A stretch of DNA of 64,000 nt from contig NC_018013.1 of the NCBI RefSeq assembly GCF_000265385.1, positions 1,639,001-1,703,000 on the forward strand, given 5' to 3'. Below, piece by piece: positions 57,818 through 64,000 of this stretch. Positions within the stretch are counted from its first letter, which is position 1; the number at the start of each line of letters is the position of its first letter. The translations under genes were made by a program, and so were the position numbers. This stretch comes from Aequorivita sublithincola DSM 14238. Its GTDB lineage: Bacteria > Bacteroidota > Bacteroidia > Flavobacteriales > Flavobacteriaceae. A model generated the notes under the pieces. The model was given only the letters and a program-made list of their open reading frames with translations. It was not told the DNA's origin and did not search any database.

Positions 57818-58372
57818 ATGAGAAAATTTTTAGTATTTTTTGGTTTTTCAATTTTCATAATTATAGTTCTAATTTTAATTGGTGGTGTGTTTCTAGTTAA
57901 TCGTGAAGATAAAAATTATAAAAGTTTTCATCAATATACTGATGCAAAGACTCTTTCGAAGAAAATTCACGACGAAGGTAAAAATGCAATTGTTATTATA
58001 ACCAGTCCTTCCTGTTCAGGAGTGCCCGAATTTATGCCAAAAATTGAAAAACAGCAGGAATATTTGAACGAAGAGAATATAAAAATCTATTATGTAATAG
58101 ATATGTTAAATAGAGATACTCGTGATTCATTGTTAACAACAGTAATAAAAAAATATAATATTAATTATGTTCCTTTAGTTATTGATCCAACCAAGCATCC
58201 ATCTGGAAACTTATTTGATGCCTCTAATAAATACGATACATTCTTAACACAATTGTGTGGTATATGTAATGATGGTTCCTTGGGTTATCCCCTATATGTT
58301 TATTATAAAAGAGGAGAGTATATAGGTAAATCTTATTACCTAAACGATTCGATTTTATCGACTTTAAATTAA
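57818..58372 (+). CDS. Membrane-anchored thioredoxin-like protein
   Basis: The 184-residue protein has one N-terminal membrane helix (FLVFFGFSIFIIIVLILIGG) and a periplasmic thioredoxin-like domain. The site SPSCSGVPEFMP contains a single CxxxP-type Cys, not CxxC, and a second Cys pair CGICNDG lies near residue 150. IKIYYVIDMLNRD and VPLVIDPTKHPSG are the strands around the fold. It may be a disulfide or thiol relay protein serving the neighbouring Cys-rich exported proteins. It starts the second transcript of the cluster. Confidence 0.72.
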   Translation: MRKFLVFFGFSIFIIIVLILIGGVFLVNREDKNYKSFHQYTDAKTLSKKIHDEGKNAIVIITSPSCSGVPEFMPKIEKQQEYLNEENIKIYYVIDMLNRDTRDSLLTTVIKKYNINYVPLVIDPTKHPSGNLFDASNKYDTFLTQLCGICNDGSLGYPLYVYYKRGEYIGKSYYLNDSILSTLN

Positions 58373-58399
58373 TTTTCTAACATTAATTTATTAAAAATT

Positions 58400-58852
58400 A
58401 TGAAACCAAAAATATATTCCATATTGGTTATGGCACTGCTTTGTTCATATTTTACAGCCCATTCCCAATCAAAAGCACCAATAGGTTTCGATATACGTGG
58501 CAGGGACTGCGCTGGCGGGGGCGGGCTTTGCAGTGTTAATAAAACCAGTAGCCCCAACAACGATATTGACATACAAAAATTGAATAAAAACACGTTTGTT
58601 TTGAACATCCTGCGTGCTTCATTAACACTAGACGAAGAAATAAGTGTTGCGGGCAATTACTTTTCTAGTTTTCAAGCCATTCTGCCAAAAATATTTATAC
58701 AAGATGGTGATTTACAGTTTAATAATGATGTTTTAGAGGTGATTGGAATTGATCCAAAATACAACCTACTTAAAACTGGAAATTACCCAATGCAAATAAA
58801 AGAAGATGAAGTTATAATAACCCTTACGCTCACAGAGCGTAGCAAAAAATAA
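58400..58852 (+). CDS. Unrecognised exported protein, 150 residues, Gly/Cys patch
   Basis: The signal peptide (MKPKIYSILVMALLCSYFTAHSQ, with Ser-Gln end) is followed by RDCAGGGGLCSVNKTSSPNN, a Cys-Gly-rich patch, and by a strand-rich C-terminal part ending LLKTGNYPMQIKEDEVIIT. The GNYPMQI ending recalls a common Bacteroidota C-terminal strand motif also suggested in the 57185 protein; the two may be distant paralogues. It starts 27 bp after the thioredoxin-like gene and ends 4 bp before the next, so it is in the same transcript. Confidence 0.72.
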   Translation: MKPKIYSILVMALLCSYFTAHSQSKAPIGFDIRGRDCAGGGGLCSVNKTSSPNNDIDIQKLNKNTFVLNILRASLTLDEEISVAGNYFSSFQAILPKIFIQDGDLQFNNDVLEVIGIDPKYNLLKTGNYPMQIKEDEVIITLTLTERSKK

Positions 58853-58856
58853 AGCC

Positions 58857-60005
58857 ATGAAACTAAAAATTGTCTTTATAATATTCCTATGCTTTCATAA
58901 GGGTTTTTGTGCAATTAAATCAGAAGCAGACCCCAACAAAGTTGTGGATGAAATGCTTTTTGAGATAAATGTGTTGCAACAAGAGTATTCCGTAAAAAGA
59001 GAAGTGATTTTCCTGCAATTGCAACAGACAAGTATTTCGTTAAATTATGCGAAGACTATAGAAGAGAAAATAGATTTATTAATAGCAAAAGATGCATTAA
59101 ATATGCAATTACAACTATTGAAAAATCTTGAATCACGTGATATTAGCAAAATACGATATATAAAAGGGCTACAAATTATAAAAATTCTTTACGAAAAAAC
59201 GCTGTCTCTAGACCATCATTTTTCAGCGGTTTCGAATTTGCGGGATGTAAATAAAATAAGTAATCCAAACAATTATCCAGAGTTTGTGCAAATGAAGGAT
59301 AAGTTGAAAACTACGCAGGACAAACGTGCAGGTTTTGATATATCTAACATATTAGAAAGTAATATTTACACCTCTGTTGTTTATTCCTTTGTGTCTATGT
59401 TTGTGAATACCAATACTTCCAAAGCCGAAAAAGACAGCAGCTTAAAGGAAGTAGAATGTATTCTTGATTTTACCTTGCGTATGCACAATGATCTTAATAC
59501 CATTTACTTTGAGACTGCGTTTTTACAGAAGAAAAACGAAAATATTTCTGAATCTGTCATCGACCTTTTTAAGGAATACACTAAACCATTAGGTTACAGT
59601 ACAGGGCTTGAAGAATGCAGAAAAAATGATGATTGGGATGCAGTTCGAAAAAATCTTGATAGTTATTTAGTGACAATGGATAAAACCATGGCAGACAAAG
59701 CAAAATTGGACACAGCAAGAAGCCTTCAAATAAATTTAGAATTCCCGATAGATAGGTTGCTACAGTTTATAACAGAGTATAATAATTTTATAAACGAAAG
59801 CGTTAATTTCTACGAAAAATTCGGCATTATGCTATCAAGCTATGAAAACGAACAGCAATGCGCATCTAAAACCCCAGTTGAATATACACGTTTGAAAGAG
59901 GGCATAACAATTACGATTGATAAGTTTAATACTGCTTACAAGCCAGTTGAGATTAATGGCACAAAAATGAAGCAATTGTTATATGGTATTAGTGAATATG
60001 ATTAA
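58857..60005 (+). CDS. Unrecognised exported helical protein, 382 residues
   Basis: The protein begins with a signal peptide (MKLKIVFIIFLCFHKGFCAI). The rest is strongly helical with long charged segments such as VLQQEYSVKREVIFLQLQQT and EKIDLLIAKDALNMQLQLL. Around residues 185-215 is KAEKDSSLKEVECILDFTLRM. It has no known domain; the helix content suggests a coiled-coil or TPR-like periplasmic scaffold. It is the last gene of the transcript, followed 9 bp on by the convergent trmN6. Confidence 0.72.
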   Translation: MKLKIVFIIFLCFHKGFCAIKSEADPNKVVDEMLFEINVLQQEYSVKREVIFLQLQQTSISLNYAKTIEEKIDLLIAKDALNMQLQLLKNLESRDISKIRYIKGLQIIKILYEKTLSLDHHFSAVSNLRDVNKISNPNNYPEFVQMKDKLKTTQDKRAGFDISNILESNIYTSVVYSFVSMFVNTNTSKAEKDSSLKEVECILDFTLRMHNDLNTIYFETAFLQKKNENISESVIDLFKEYTKPLGYSTGLEECRKNDDWDAVRKNLDSYLVTMDKTMADKAKLDTARSLQINLEFPIDRLLQFITEYNNFINESVNFYEKFGIMLSSYENEQQCASKTPVEYTRLKEGITITIDKFNTAYKPVEINGTKMKQLLYGISEYD

Positions 60006-60014
60006 GAATAATCG

Positions 60015-60752
60015 CTACATTTTCAAGTAAAATTCCCGCACGAGATTTTTATAATCGTCGGTATAATCGTGTCGAGAAATTTCAATAGTTAGGTTTTCAA
60101 TTTTTATTAAATTCTTTTCAAAAGAAAACTCCAGCATACTTCTTTTTTCTTCGGAAGTTTCATTGCCGCGAACTCTGCAAATTCTGTTTGGAAAAAGATT
60201 TACTTCGGAAGCCATTTTTATGAAACTTTCTTCTTCTTTCCGTGGAATGATTACCGAAAAAATTCCTTCGTCTGATAGTAGGAGCGAAACGCTTTCAATC
60301 AACTCATCAAAAGGAAGTGCATCATTGAATCTTGCCAGTTTTCGTGAATTAGGAATTTTTTTCTCACCTATTGGGGGAGATGCCGCAGGCAGAGGGGGAG
60401 AATAAAATGGCGGATTCGAAATAATCAAATCATATTTATCCTCAATTTCTTCCATAAACTCTTCCAAAGAAGCATGATAGCAATAAAGTCTATCGCCCCA
60501 AGGTGAGTTTTCAAAATTGTCAACACATTGTTCGAAGGCATTTCCATCAATTTCAATGGCGTCCACCATTTCGGCATAGGAACGCTGTGCAAGTTGCAAG
60601 GCAATAATTCCTGTACCTGCGCCAATATCCAAAATTGAAAAAGGATTGTTTTTTATTGAAACCCAAGCGCCAAGCAAAACGCCGTCTGTGCCAATTTTCA
60701 TTGCGCAGCGGTCTTGTTCAACGGTGAATTGTTTGAATTTAAAAGGTTTCAA
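60015..60752 (-). CDS. trmN6: tRNA1(Val) (adenine(37)-N6)-methyltransferase
   Basis: The 245-residue AdoMet-dependent methyltransferase has ILDIGAGTGIIALQLAQRS for AdoMet binding and the catalytic NPPFY motif in YDLIISNPPFYSPP. QFTVEQDRCAMKIGTDGVLLGAW at the start is the YfiC-type signature (quoted in part: DRCAMKIGTDGVLLGAW). It makes m6A37 in tRNA1-Val. It is the last of the rpsP-rimM-trmN6 set, a common order in Flavobacteriia. Confidence 0.9.
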   Translation of the reverse strand: MKPFKFKQFTVEQDRCAMKIGTDGVLLGAWVSIKNNPFSILDIGAGTGIIALQLAQRSYAEMVDAIEIDGNAFEQCVDNFENSPWGDRLYCYHASLEEFMEEIEDKYDLIISNPPFYSPPLPAASPPIGEKKIPNSRKLARFNDALPFDELIESVSLLLSDEGIFSVIIPRKEEESFIKMASEVNLFPNRICRVRGNETSEEKRSMLEFSFEKNLIKIENLTIEISRHDYTDDYKNLVREFYLKM

Positions 60753-60855
60753 AGGATTTAATATTGAAGATTGTTGATGGTTGATTGAAAATTTTGGAAT
60801 TTGGATTTTCTTTTTTGGGATTTGTTTGGAATTTGGTGCTTGCTATTTGTAATTT

Positions 60856-61380
60856 CTACAAGTACATTTCAATCAATCCATCCGGCACTTTCAATAGTAT
60901 TGTTTTATTCTCCCGATCCACTTTTTTTATGAAATGGTCTATCATCGGAATCAAGATTTGTTTTCCGTCGCGATCAATTTCAAACAAAGCTTGGGAAGTA
61001 GTGTCGTTAACGCCAGTAATTTCACCAATCTTTCCGAAAACTTCGTCTTCAGCAGTAAAACCTATAATTTCGTGAAAGTAAAATTTATTGCCAGTGAGTT
61101 TTGGAAGAAATTCTAAAGGTAGATATAAATGTGCGCCGATAAGGGCATCGGCATCGGCTTCATTTTTCACATCTTCAAACCGCACGCGAAGAAGTTCGCT
61201 TTTGTGTAATGAGCTTTCTTCAATAAAAAATGGAATCAGGTTTTTGCGTTGTTCCACAAAAACCGATTCCATTTCAGTAAAAAGTTCAGGTTCGTCCGTA
61301 TCTAATTTTACGAGCAATTCTCCCTTAAAGCTATATTTTCTAACGATTTTGCCTAAGTAGAAGCAGTTCTCCTTTTGCAT
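60856..61380 (-). CDS. rimM: Ribosome maturation factor RimM
   Basis: The 174-residue protein has the RimM N-terminal domain, FYLGKIVRKYSFKGELLVKL, and a PRC-barrel C-terminal domain with IGKIGEITGVNDTTSQALFE (approximately residues 118-137) and IPMIDHFIKKVDRENKTILL. RimM assists 16S rRNA processing and 30S assembly. It follows rpsP by 11 bp and precedes trmN6. Confidence 0.93.
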   Translation of the reverse strand: MQKENCFYLGKIVRKYSFKGELLVKLDTDEPELFTEMESVFVEQRKNLIPFFIEESSLHKSELLRVRFEDVKNEADADALIGAHLYLPLEFLPKLTGNKFYFHEIIGFTAEDEVFGKIGEITGVNDTTSQALFEIDRDGKQILIPMIDHFIKKVDRENKTILLKVPDGLIEMYL

Positions 61381-61391
61381 CGTTCTGAAAA

Positions 61392-62012
61392 TTATGCTTC
61401 TTTGTTGTCCTCTTTAGCTTCTTCAGCAGCCTCTTCTATTGCAGATTTGGCAGCAGGAGCTTCAGTTGCTTCAACTTCAGCAGCAGGAGTAGTTTCTTCA
61501 GTAGTTGGAGTTTCAGAAGTTGCTTCAGCTTCTTCAGTTACTTCCTCTTCTGCAGGAGCAGAAGCGGCAGCGGCATCAGCAGCACGTTTTTCGTTTACGG
61601 CTTTTTCAGCAGCAAGCTTTTCAGCTTTTACTTTGTCTTTAGCGTCAGAAAGAGTTGCTTTTTTGTGATCAATAGATCCTGATTTTTGCTCTAACCATTC
61701 ATTGAATTTCGCTTCAGCTTGTTCTTCTGTCAAGGCACCTTTACGAACACCACCAGCAAGGTGATTTTTCATTAAAGCTCCTTTATAAGAAAGAATAGCA
61801 CGAGCAGTATCTGTAGGTTGTGCTCCATTTTGAAGCCATTTTACAGTGCTGTCCACGTTAAGGTCAATCTGTGCAGGGTTGGTTGTTGGATTGTAAAATC
61901 CTAATTTTTCAAGAAATTTACCATCTCTTTTACTACGTCCATCCGCAGCAATAATCCAGAAATAAGGCTTACCTTTCTTCCCGTGTCTTTGTAGTCTGAT
62001 TTTTACAGGCAT
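61392..62012 (-). CDS. rpsP: 30S ribosomal protein S16 with long C-terminal extension
   Basis: Residues 1-85 are the S16 core: PVKIRLQRHGKKGKPYFWII, with the conserved RDGKFLEKLGFYNPTTNP, and WLQNGAQPTDTARAILSYKG. The remaining 120 residues are an Ala/Glu/Lys-rich, low-complexity extension not found in short S16 proteins (about 80-90 residues). Extended S16 is usual in Bacteroidota, and this one is longer than most. It starts an operon with rimM, with its own promoter close upstream. Confidence 0.92.
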   Translation of the reverse strand: MPVKIRLQRHGKKGKPYFWIIAADGRSKRDGKFLEKLGFYNPTTNPAQIDLNVDSTVKWLQNGAQPTDTARAILSYKGALMKNHLAGGVRKGALTEEQAEAKFNEWLEQKSGSIDHKKATLSDAKDKVKAEKLAAEKAVNEKRAADAAAASAPAEEEVTEEAEATSETPTTEETTPAAEVEATEAPAAKSAIEEAAEEAKEDNKEA

Positions 62013-62061
62013 ATTTAAATTAATTTTTGGAGTTCCCGACCCCGGTTATAATTAAGGACGG

Positions 62062-62093
62062 CAAAGATAGTATATTTTCTTTTTGAAATTCAA
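62062..62093 (-). promoter_or_regulatory. Promoter of the rpsP operon
   Basis: On the minus strand TTG (62091-62093), 21 bp, and TATCTTTG (62062-62069) match the Bacteroidota consensus. The transcript would start about 50 bp upstream of the rpsP ATG at 62012. Confidence 0.65.
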
Positions 62094-62146
62094 TCAATTA
62101 AAGTTTTTATTTTACATTTGCCAAAACCCTAAATACCCTTTTACTT

Positions 62147-62944
62147 ATGAAAAAGTTTCTATTTATACTTTTAGCCGTTCTATCTATAGTTTCCTGCGAA
62201 GATGTTGAAGATAACCAAGTTGCATTGCAGGCAAAAGTAGACAATAGATTCTATAAGTCTAACGATGTAAAGGCAGTTTTAAATGATAATGGTAGCGTTA
62301 CTATTCAAGGAGTTAATGATGACGAGTCGCTAACGATTCATATTTCACGCTTGGGTAAAGGAAATTTTACTATTGCTGAAGGACGTCCAAATTATGCTTT
62401 TTATGAGGATATGGGTGGAAATCTTTACACTACAGAACCGAATGGCGAAGGTGTAATAACCATTTCTGAAGTGAATGAAACTAATAAAACGCTTTCCGGA
62501 ATATTCAACTTCAATGCTTTTCTTCCTGGAGTAGATACAATTTATGTTTCAAAAGGAGTTTTACATGACGTTAGTTATGACGATGGAATCATTGTAGATC
62601 CAACCAACGATGGAACTTTTAGCGCCGTAGTTGATGGCAATACATTCTTGCCAATTCTTGTAAATGTTCGAAATACCGGTAATACCTTAATAATAACAGG
62701 AAGCAAAGCCAATTCTTTAATTGCAATTTCAGTGCCTGCTACAGTCGAAGTTGGAGTATATACTTTACCAGAAACAGGTTTTAATGCGAAGTATCAAGAT
62801 CTTATTGGTACTGATAACGTAACTGACGGCTCACTAAACATCCTTGAACACGACACTACGGCAAAAACCATAAAGGGAACTTTTGCCTTTGTTACCAACC
62901 GCACCGAAATCACGGAAGGGAAGTTTGATGTTGTATATAAATAG
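62147..62944 (+). CDS. DUF6252-like lipoprotein with two internal repeats
   Basis: The 265-residue lipoprotein (MKKFLFILLAVLSIVSCED with lipobox) has two halves of similar order: VDNRFYKSNDVKAVLNDNGS with SGIFNFNAFLPG and TIYVSKGVLHDV, then VDGNTFLPILVNVRNTGNTL with IKGTFAFVTNRTEITEGKFD. The DUF6252 domain appears to be duplicated. It is exported and lipid-anchored, role unknown. A TACATTTG promoter-like box is at 62113-62120. A dispersed palindrome follows. Confidence 0.8.
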   Translation: MKKFLFILLAVLSIVSCEDVEDNQVALQAKVDNRFYKSNDVKAVLNDNGSVTIQGVNDDESLTIHISRLGKGNFTIAEGRPNYAFYEDMGGNLYTTEPNGEGVITISEVNETNKTLSGIFNFNAFLPGVDTIYVSKGVLHDVSYDDGIIVDPTNDGTFSAVVDGNTFLPILVNVRNTGNTLIITGSKANSLIAISVPATVEVGVYTLPETGFNAKYQDLIGTDNVTDGSLNILEHDTTAKTIKGTFAFVTNRTEITEGKFDVVYK

Positions 62945-62947
62945 TCT

Positions 62948-63106
62948 GGTTCTACCATTATTTGTGTGGAAGAAAATGAGAAATCTTTTTAATTGGACAT
63001 AAGACGAAAGGACTTAAGACTAATAATAACCTCCTATTTAATATGTTTTTCAAAAAAGCTATTTTTTTAGTCTTAAGTTCTATGTCATAAAGTCTTATGT
63101 CAGTTT
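62948..63106. repeat. Dispersed palindrome, copy 3 (gactta-gac family)
   Basis: ggttctaccattatttgtgt begins at 62948, as in copy 1 at 20364. A left arm gacataagacgaaaggactt and onward (62996-63020) pairs imperfectly with 63070-63101 (cttaagttctatgtc, agtcttatgtc). The pair forms a hairpin element in the 350-bp gap between the lipoprotein and four-helix genes. The rest of the gap has no gene; a TTAGG-rich stretch follows. Confidence 0.7.
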
Positions 63107-63294
63107 TTAAACACTATTATCAAACTATTCTCATAATATTCATTGTAAAACCAATAATATTCTACTTAAAATCCGCTTCAAAGGTTAAACCTTGTTAATT
63201 TGCGCTAAACTTAGGTTAATAATTCGTTGAAAACCTTCTATTCATGGTATATTAGGATATATCCGAATGAAGTTGAGCAGTTGTCTTTAGAGGA

Positions 63295-63786
63295 ATGATG
63301 AAGAAAAAACAGCTGTATAATTTAAAACGAAAGATGATGAAGTTTACTGAAAAAATGACAAGCAAATTAAACGAACTGTTAGAGAAAAATTATGATGCCG
63401 AAAAGGGTTATAAAAAAGCTGCAGAAAAAGTGGAGAACACAAAACTGAAGCAATTCTTTGGCGAACAAGCTCAAAAGCGATATGATTTCGGTCACGAATT
63501 AAAGACTGAGATTAAAAACTACGGCGAAACTCCAGAAAAAGGTGGAAGCACCAAAGGAGCAATTCACAGAACTTGGATGGATATTGAAACGGCCTTTTCT
63601 TCAAATAATGAAGAAACAATTTTAGGCGAAGTTCAAAAAGGTGAAAAAGCTGCAATTGAAGAGTACAATGAAGTGATTAAAGACACAACATTACCTCCAA
63701 CGACTCAGAAAGTTTTGACCAATCAACGTGACACCATCAATACTGCGTGGCAAAGTGCTAAAAACTTTGAAAAAGTAGTCGCTTAA
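63295..63786 (+). CDS. PA2169-type four-helix-bundle protein
   Basis: The 163-residue protein is an all-helical ferritin-like protein of the DUF2383/PA2169 family. Segments are KFTEKMTSKLNELLEKNYDA, EKGYKKAAEKVENTKLKQFF, AQKRYDFGHELKTEIKNYG, and WMDIETAFSSNNEETILGEV. Function is unknown. The start is not settled: two adjacent ATGs (63295, 63298) follow an AGAGGA track too close for a normal Shine-Dalgarno site, and MKFTEKMT at 63337 is a sound alternative. A strong terminator follows. Confidence 0.8.
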   Translation: MMKKKQLYNLKRKMMKFTEKMTSKLNELLEKNYDAEKGYKKAAEKVENTKLKQFFGEQAQKRYDFGHELKTEIKNYGETPEKGGSTKGAIHRTWMDIETAFSSNNEETILGEVQKGEKAAIEEYNEVIKDTTLPPTTQKVLTNQRDTINTAWQSAKNFEKVVA

Positions 63787-63807
63787 TATTTTTTGAAAAA
63801 GAAGAAC

Positions 63808-63845
63808 AAAACCGTCTTTGGAAATTTCCAAAGACGGTTTTTTAT
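63808..63845. terminator. Strong bidirectional terminator
   Basis: aaaaccgtctttggaaa (63808-63824) pairs perfectly with tttccaaagacggtttt (63825-63841), which then runs into T6. It ends the four-helix protein gene and, with its A-run, any convergent gene on the right. Confidence 0.88.
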
Positions 63846-63907
63846 TGTGAACAACTCTTCATAGTTTTCCTTCCCGAAGGCGGTTGATTTTTCTATTTTT
63901 ACTTTTT

Positions 63908-64000
63908 TCAAAAATTGTGTCTTCGATACATTTTGGAAGCAAGAAAATTAGTCTCGAAACTTAAGTTTTCGATAATGCTTTCAAAACACTCAGACGCCTT
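63908..64000 (-). CDS. Possible 3' end of a gene cut by the window edge
   Basis: A minus-strand frame open to the window edge ends KASECFESIIENLSFETNFL then ASKMYRRHNF and a TGA at 63908-63910. The ending is protein-like in composition and the terminator 70 bp on is two-way, which fits a convergent gene. The family is not recognised, and the short length makes chance possible. Confidence 0.35.
   Translation of the reverse strand, partial: KASECFESIIENLSFETNFLASKMYRRHNF

Noticed and set aside
61375..61668. Plus-strand ORF of 97 codons rich in Ala and Ser
   Set aside because: Antisense shadow of the low-complexity S16 extension.
1..64000. CRISPR array, tRNA or rRNA genes
   Set aside because: I saw no evenly spaced direct repeats and no tRNA cloverleaf or rRNA sequence; a dedicated scan could still reveal a missed tRNA.

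Overview
The window looks like a chromosomal segment of a marine or soil-type member of the Flavobacteriia (Bacteroidota), most likely a Flavobacteriaceae. The base composition is AT-rich. Several proteins carry C-terminal type IX secretion (T9SS) sorting domains, and a PorZ-like T9SS protein sits next to recO. Promoter-like sequences fit the Bacteroidota pattern (TTG, about 19-21 bases, TAnnTTTG). Shine-Dalgarno sites are weak, and family-specific genes (DUF4271 beside hemD, DUF4296, DUF6252) are present. I cannot name the genus from sequence alone.

Region 1 (1-2800) has a short block of minus-strand membrane genes: a YetF/DUF421 protein, a ZIP metal transporter and an endonuclease/exonuclease/phosphatase-fold protein. 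Region 2 (about 2800-11720) is accessory and the most unusual part. Minus-strand genes lie singly or in pairs: a MazEF toxin-antitoxin pair, a coiled-coil membrane protein, a T9SS-secreted FG-GAP protein, a small outer-membrane barrel, an unknown protein, and a TPR protein with a lipoprotein. Neighbours are separated by related imperfect palindromes of about 130-200 bp that begin near GGCAACG and end near GTTGCC. The layout resembles an integron gene-cassette array with attC-like sites, although the ends do not match the classical attC consensus and no integrase is in the window. An IS110-family element is inserted into the arm of one palindrome. Its transposase has an in-frame stop, and its upstream non-coding region contains short segments that match both sides of the insertion site and both ends of the element, in the order expected of a bridge RNA.

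Region 3 (about 11950-54400) is mostly core chromosome. It holds an aldehyde dehydrogenase, ferritin, recO with porZ, gdhA, cystathionine gamma-synthase, an arsC-like gene with an EamA exporter, yicC-gmk-nadD, hemD with DUF4271, a dolichol-phosphate-mannose-synthase-like glycosyltransferase, pyrC, DUF4296, tyrS, a two-component system, trmB, lysE, an alkyltransferase-like gene, and a Fic-domain gene with a repeat-rich upstream region. It also has an iron-sulfur group (mrp, nifU, a ferredoxin-reductase-like flavoprotein, a 2Fe-2S ferredoxin) and a probable iron/metal uptake group (porin, imelysin, di-haem oxidoreductase).

Region 4 (54400-64000) starts with a sparsely coding stretch and a glutaryl-CoA-dehydrogenase-like gene. 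An XRE-type regulator and four unrecognised genes for exported or membrane-anchored proteins (57185-60005) follow. The window then returns to the core trmN6-rimM-rpsP block and ends with a DUF6252 lipoprotein, a PA2169-type four-helix protein and a possible partial gene at the right edge. Several families of dispersed palindromes and degenerate microrepeats occur between core genes. I saw no rRNA, tRNA or CRISPR array.
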